A stretch of 64,000 bases of DNA from Streptomyces formicae (lineage in GTDB: Bacteria; Actinomycetota; Actinomycetes; Streptomycetales; Streptomycetaceae). The notes beneath the pieces are model-generated. The model saw only the letters and a program-made list of their open reading frames with translations, made no database searches and was not told the origin of the DNA. This document shows positions 61,690 through 64,000 of the stretch, piece by piece. The first letter of the stretch is position 1, and each line of letters opens with the position of its first letter. A program made the position numbers and the translations under genes. The stretch covers positions 1,798,001 to 1,862,000 of the forward strand of contig NZ_CP022685.1 of assembly GCF_002556545.1 (NCBI RefSeq), in the 5' to 3' direction.

Positions 61690-61923
61690 TCACTTGTTGA
61701 TGCAGGTGTTGCCGAAGGCGGGGTTCAGCAGCCCGATCACGGAGACCGTGTTGCCACAGGCGTTCACCGGCACGTGCACGGGCACCTGGATGACGTTGCC
61801 CGAGACGACACCGGGGGACTTCACGGCGGCACCCTGGGCACCGGCGTCGGCAGCGGCGATGCCCGCGCCAGCGAGCACGAGACCACCAGTGGCAGCCGCA
61901 GCAGCGACGACCTTCTTGATCAT
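61690..61923 (-). CDS. chpH: Short chaplin ChpH
   Basis: The 77-residue protein has a Sec signal (1 to about 26, ending AAADA) and one chaplin domain with SPGVVSGNVIQVPVHVPVN, then Cys in ACGNT and in NTCIN, ending CINK. This agrees closely with the ChpH of S. coelicolor as I remember it. Mature ChpH self-assembles into amyloid fibrils that lower surface tension and coat aerial hyphae. The start has a strong GGAGG. A 9-bp stem-loop lies just upstream of the ribosome-binding site in the leader. Confidence 0.94.
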   Translation of the reverse strand: MIKKVVAAAAATGGLVLAGAGIAAADAGAQGAAVKSPGVVSGNVIQVPVHVPVNACGNTVSVIGLLNPAFGNTCINK

Positions 61924-61942
61924 TATTCCTCCTTGTTGGCAA

Positions 61943-61967
61943 ATGCAGTCCCAGCCGCGGACTGCAT
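61943..61967 (-). promoter_or_regulatory. Stem-loop in the chpH leader
   Basis: A perfect 9-bp stem (61943-61951 with 61959-61967) with a seven-base loop lies just upstream of the ribosome-binding site. It may stabilise the mRNA or tune translation. Confidence 0.5.
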
Positions 61968-62109
61968 CACCTGTAACGAGGGGGAAGTTGTGGGGCTACG
62001 AGCCCAGGACCCCTTTCACTCTTTCCATTCAAGTACGTACGCGCTGGCGATTGTTGGAAAGTCGTTTCAGCACGCAAATCGGACGGTTCCCGTCAAGAAA
62101 CGTCTCGCG

Positions 62110-63435
62110 TCAGGAGGCGTCGATGAAACGGTCGAGCACCCGCACCCCGAACTTCAGGCCGTCCACCGGGACCCGCTCGTCCACACCGTGGAACATGCCC
62201 GCGAAGTCCAGCTCCGGCGGCAGTTTCAGCGGCGCGAAGCCGAAGCCGCGGATGCCGAGGTCGTCGAAGGACTTGGCGTCCGTACCGGCCGAGAGCATGT
62301 ACGGCACGGCGCGCGCGATCGGGTCCTCGGCGCGCAGGGCGGTCTGCATGGCGTCGACCAGGGCGCCGTCGAACGTGGTCTCCAGGGCCTTGTCCGCGTG
62401 CACGTCCTCGCGCCGCACGTTCGGGCCGAGGATCCGGTCCAGGTCGGCGAGGAACTCCTCCTCGTAGCCCGGCAGGTAACGGCCGTCGACGTGCGCGGTG
62501 GCCTGTCCGGGGATCACGTTCACCTTGTAACCGGCGCCGAGCTCCGTCGGGTTGGCGGTGTTCTGCAGCGAGGCGCCGATGAGCTTGGCGATGCCGCCGA
62601 GCTTGGCGAGCGTCTCGTCCATGTTCTCGGGGTCGAGCTCGGTGCCGAGGGCGTCGCCGAGCTCGTCGAGGAAGTGCCGCAGCGTCTTGGTGACGCGCAC
62701 CGGGAACTTGTGCCGCCCCAGGCGCCCGACGGCCTCGGAGAGCTCGGTGATCGCGTTGTCCTTGTGGATCATCGAACCGTGACCGGCGGTGCCGTCCACG
62801 GTCAGCTTCATCCAGTGCATGCCCTTCTGCGCCGTCTCGACGAGATAGAGCCGCAGGTTCTCGTTGACGGTGAAGGAGAAGCCGCCGACCTCGCTGATCG
62901 CCTCCGTGCACCCCGCGAAGAGATCGGGGTGGTTGTCGACGAGGTGCCGCGCGCCGTACGTGCCGCCCGCCTCCTCGTCGGCGAGGAACGCGAGCACGAT
63001 GTCGCGCGGGGGCTTACGGCCCGTGCGCATGCGCTCACGGATGACCGCGAGGGTCATCGCGTCCATGTCCTTCATGTCGACGGCGCCCCGGCCCCACACA
63101 CAGCCGTCCGCGATCTCACCCGAGAAGGGGTGGTGCGTCCAGTCCGCGGCGTTGGCCGGCACGACGTCGGTGTGGCCGTGGATGAGCAGCGCGGGCCGCG
63201 ACGGGTCCTCGCCCTCGATCCTGGCGACGGTGGAGGCCCTGCCGGGGTGGGACTCGAAGATCTTGGGTTCGAGCCCGACCTCGGCGAGCTTCTCGGCCAC
63301 GTACTCGGCGGCCTTGCGCTCCCCCGGGCCCGAGTGGTCGCCGTAGTTGCTCGTATCGATCTGGATCAGTTCACGGCAGAGGTCGACGACCTCGTCCTCG
63401 CCGGTGACGGCCTTGCCCGTGCTGGACCCGCTCAC
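62110..63435 (-). CDS. M20-family metallopeptidase (ArgE/DapE/ACY1-like)
   Basis: The 441-residue zinc hydrolase has LIHGHTDVVPA (first metal His and its Asp), GRGAVDMKDM (bridging Asp), LAFLADEEAGG (catalytic Glu-Glu), a dimerisation domain with DGTAGHGSM, and the late metal His in MFHGVDERVPV. All active-site residues are present. It has no signal peptide and should cleave small peptides or acyl-amino acids in the cytoplasm. The GTG start at 63435 follows GGGAGGAG. It lies upstream of chpH and reads the same way, but 186 bases apart. Confidence 0.92.
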   Translation of the reverse strand: MSGSSTGKAVTGEDEVVDLCRELIQIDTSNYGDHSGPGERKAAEYVAEKLAEVGLEPKIFESHPGRASTVARIEGEDPSRPALLIHGHTDVVPANAADWTHHPFSGEIADGCVWGRGAVDMKDMDAMTLAVIRERMRTGRKPPRDIVLAFLADEEAGGTYGARHLVDNHPDLFAGCTEAISEVGGFSFTVNENLRLYLVETAQKGMHWMKLTVDGTAGHGSMIHKDNAITELSEAVGRLGRHKFPVRVTKTLRHFLDELGDALGTELDPENMDETLAKLGGIAKLIGASLQNTANPTELGAGYKVNVIPGQATAHVDGRYLPGYEEEFLADLDRILGPNVRREDVHADKALETTFDGALVDAMQTALRAEDPIARAVPYMLSAGTDAKSFDDLGIRGFGFAPLKLPPELDFAGMFHGVDERVPVDGLKFGVRVLDRFIDAS

Positions 63436-63572
63436 GCTGGCTCCTCCCGCATTCGCAGCTGGTGGTCCCCCTCATCCTCTCTCTCCTGACCTCATCGCCC
63501 AAGGCCGGGCGGGTGTCGTCATCGTCCGTTCACAGCCGAGGGAGGGGTGATCGAGTGCCCCCGGAAGCCTGG

Positions 63573-63578
63573 TAATGT
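63573..63578 (+). promoter_or_regulatory. Possible -10 of the tRNA-Leu promoter
   Basis: TAATGT lies 45 bases before the tRNA. I see no good -35 at the expected distance. Confidence 0.4.
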
Positions 63579-63590
63579 TCTCTCTGTCGC

Positions 63591-63608
63591 CGCGGGGAAA
63601 ACCCCGCG
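63591..63608 (+). other. Stem-loop in the tRNA leader
   Basis: A perfect 7-bp GC stem with an AAAA loop sits 15 bases before the mature tRNA 5' end. It may guide 5' processing. Confidence 0.5.
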
Positions 63609-63622
63609 AAGACAGACACCTA

Positions 63623-63710
63623 GTCCGGGTGGCGGAATGGCAGACGCGCTAGCTTGAGGTGCTAGTGCCCTTTATCGGGCGTGGGGGTTCAAGTCCCCCC
63701 TCGGACACCA
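63623..63710 (+). tRNA. tRNA-Leu, anticodon GAG
   Basis: The 88-base gene includes an encoded CCA. The acceptor arms GTCCGGG and CTCGGAC pair with one G-T. The anticodon stem CTAGC/GCTAG encloses the loop TTGAGGT, giving anticodon GAG for CUC/CUU codons. There is a long variable arm (TGCCC-TTTAT-CGGGC) as expected for class II tRNA-Leu, and the T loop GGTTCAAGTCC is standard. Confidence 0.96.
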
Positions 63711-63720
63711 CGCAGTACAC

Positions 63721-63757
63721 CAAACGGTGCTGACCGAATCTCGGTCAGCACCGTTTG
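63721..63757 (+). terminator. Terminator after tRNA-Leu
   Basis: A perfect 17-bp stem (63721-63737 with 63741-63757) with a three-base loop ends in TTTG, ten bases after the tRNA. Confidence 0.9.
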
Positions 63758-63804
63758 CGTTGTCCCCTCTCCCCACCGCCTCCCCACTCCCTTCTCATTC
63801 CGCG

Positions 63805-63818
63805 GACGTCATGACGTC
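63805..63818. promoter_or_regulatory. 14-bp perfect palindrome upstream of the last gene
   Basis: GACGTCATGACGTC is its own reverse complement. It ends 15 bases before a TTGGAC -35-like hexamer, a usual place for an activator or operator site. Confidence 0.45.
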
Positions 63819-63833
63819 ATAGCGGCATTGGTC

Positions 63834-63862
63834 TTGGACGGGCACAACGGGCGCGCCATAGC
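63834..63862 (+). promoter_or_regulatory. Candidate promoter of the last gene
   Basis: TTGGAC (63834-63839), 17 bases, then CATAGC (63857-63862). The -35 and spacing are good, the -10 is poor. The start codon lies 45 bases further on. Confidence 0.4.
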
Positions 63863-63906
63863 GTCCAGTTGTTCGCACCCGCAGATCTCGATGAGGAGCT
63901 TCCGCC

Positions 63907-64000
63907 ATGGAGAACGGCAAGAGACGACCCCTGCTCGTGAAATGTGCCGCCCTGTCGCTCGTGGCCGCCGGGGTCGGCGTCCTCGCCGTGGGCAGCGCGG
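63907..64000 (+). CDS. N-terminus of a secreted or membrane-anchored protein (cut by window edge)
   Basis: Thirty-one codons are visible from ATG 63907, which has GAGGAG upstream. The product begins MENGKRRPLLVK and continues with a hydrophobic run of Ala, Val, Leu and Gly, which fits a signal peptide or signal anchor. The family cannot be named from this fragment. Confidence 0.7.
   Translation, partial: MENGKRRPLLVKCAALSLVAAGVGVLAVGSA

Overview
The window is high-GC actinobacterial DNA and almost certainly comes from a Streptomyces chromosome. The signs are chaplin genes (a long LAETG-anchored chaplin next to a ChpH-type short chaplin), a GylR-type glycerol operon, mycothiol ligase MshC, many GTG starts, short gaps and heavy G/C third-position use. 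From memory, the backbone order (RecB-like nuclease, response regulator, metH, gylR-gylC-gylA-gylB, a PAC2/ParJ-type gene, mshC, SCO1664-type gene, DUF3090, histidine phosphatase, CorA, ferritin-like, aldo/keto reductase, RecD-like, DUF5703, chpC, chpH, M20 peptidase, tRNA-Leu) matches the S. coelicolor region around SCO1650-SCO1676. I could not check this by alignment.

Layout. 1-15.4 kb: the N-terminal part of a leftward gene, a RecB-type nuclease, an orphan response regulator, two tandem orphan peptide-type substrate-binding lipoproteins, a HAD phosphatase, metH and the glycerol operon. 15.5-42.3 kb looks like one long accessory block set into that backbone. Its first half (16.7-29.3 kb) carries methionine-salvage genes: mtnD, an mtnC-mtnB fusion and mtnA, then a nucleoside-type BMP/ABC importer led by a Cys-rich 31-codon leader ORF, a nucleoside phosphorylase, an MTA/SAH-deaminase-like amidohydrolase and a sulfite-oxidase-like redox pair. 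Together these could import a nucleoside and run methylthioadenosine through methylthioinosine to the methionine keto acid.

The second half (29.3-42.3 kb) is a divergent unit. An MFS transporter faces an 11-gene, mostly translationally coupled catabolic operon: aldehyde dehydrogenase, extradiol-type VOC dioxygenase, aspartate-dehydrogenase-like protein, alpha/beta hydrolase, cupin, two SDRs, a ThDP enzyme, a VanB-type reductase, a 74-residue recombinase-like protein and a Rieske oxygenase. MarR and GntR/FadR regulators follow. A 14-bp operator-like motif occurs three times in the MFS/ALDH promoter region and once upstream of the MarR gene. I read this as an aromatic-ring catabolic pathway whose substrate I cannot name.

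42.4-50.8 kb: a ParJ/PAC2 gene, then a leaderless (cytosolic) subtilase paired with a Gln-rich protein. The two share a homologous C-terminal domain of about 65 residues, which is the most system-like undescribed pairing I see. A secreted GH31 enzyme with NEW3 and NPCBM domains follows. 49.5-64 kb: the mshC operon, a CorA transporter, a ferritin-like protein, an F420-type oxidoreductase, an aldo/keto reductase coupled to a RecD2-like protein that has lost its Walker A motif, chaplins, an M20 peptidase, tRNA-Leu(GAG) and the start of one more gene. I found no transposase, integrase, rRNA or CRISPR array.
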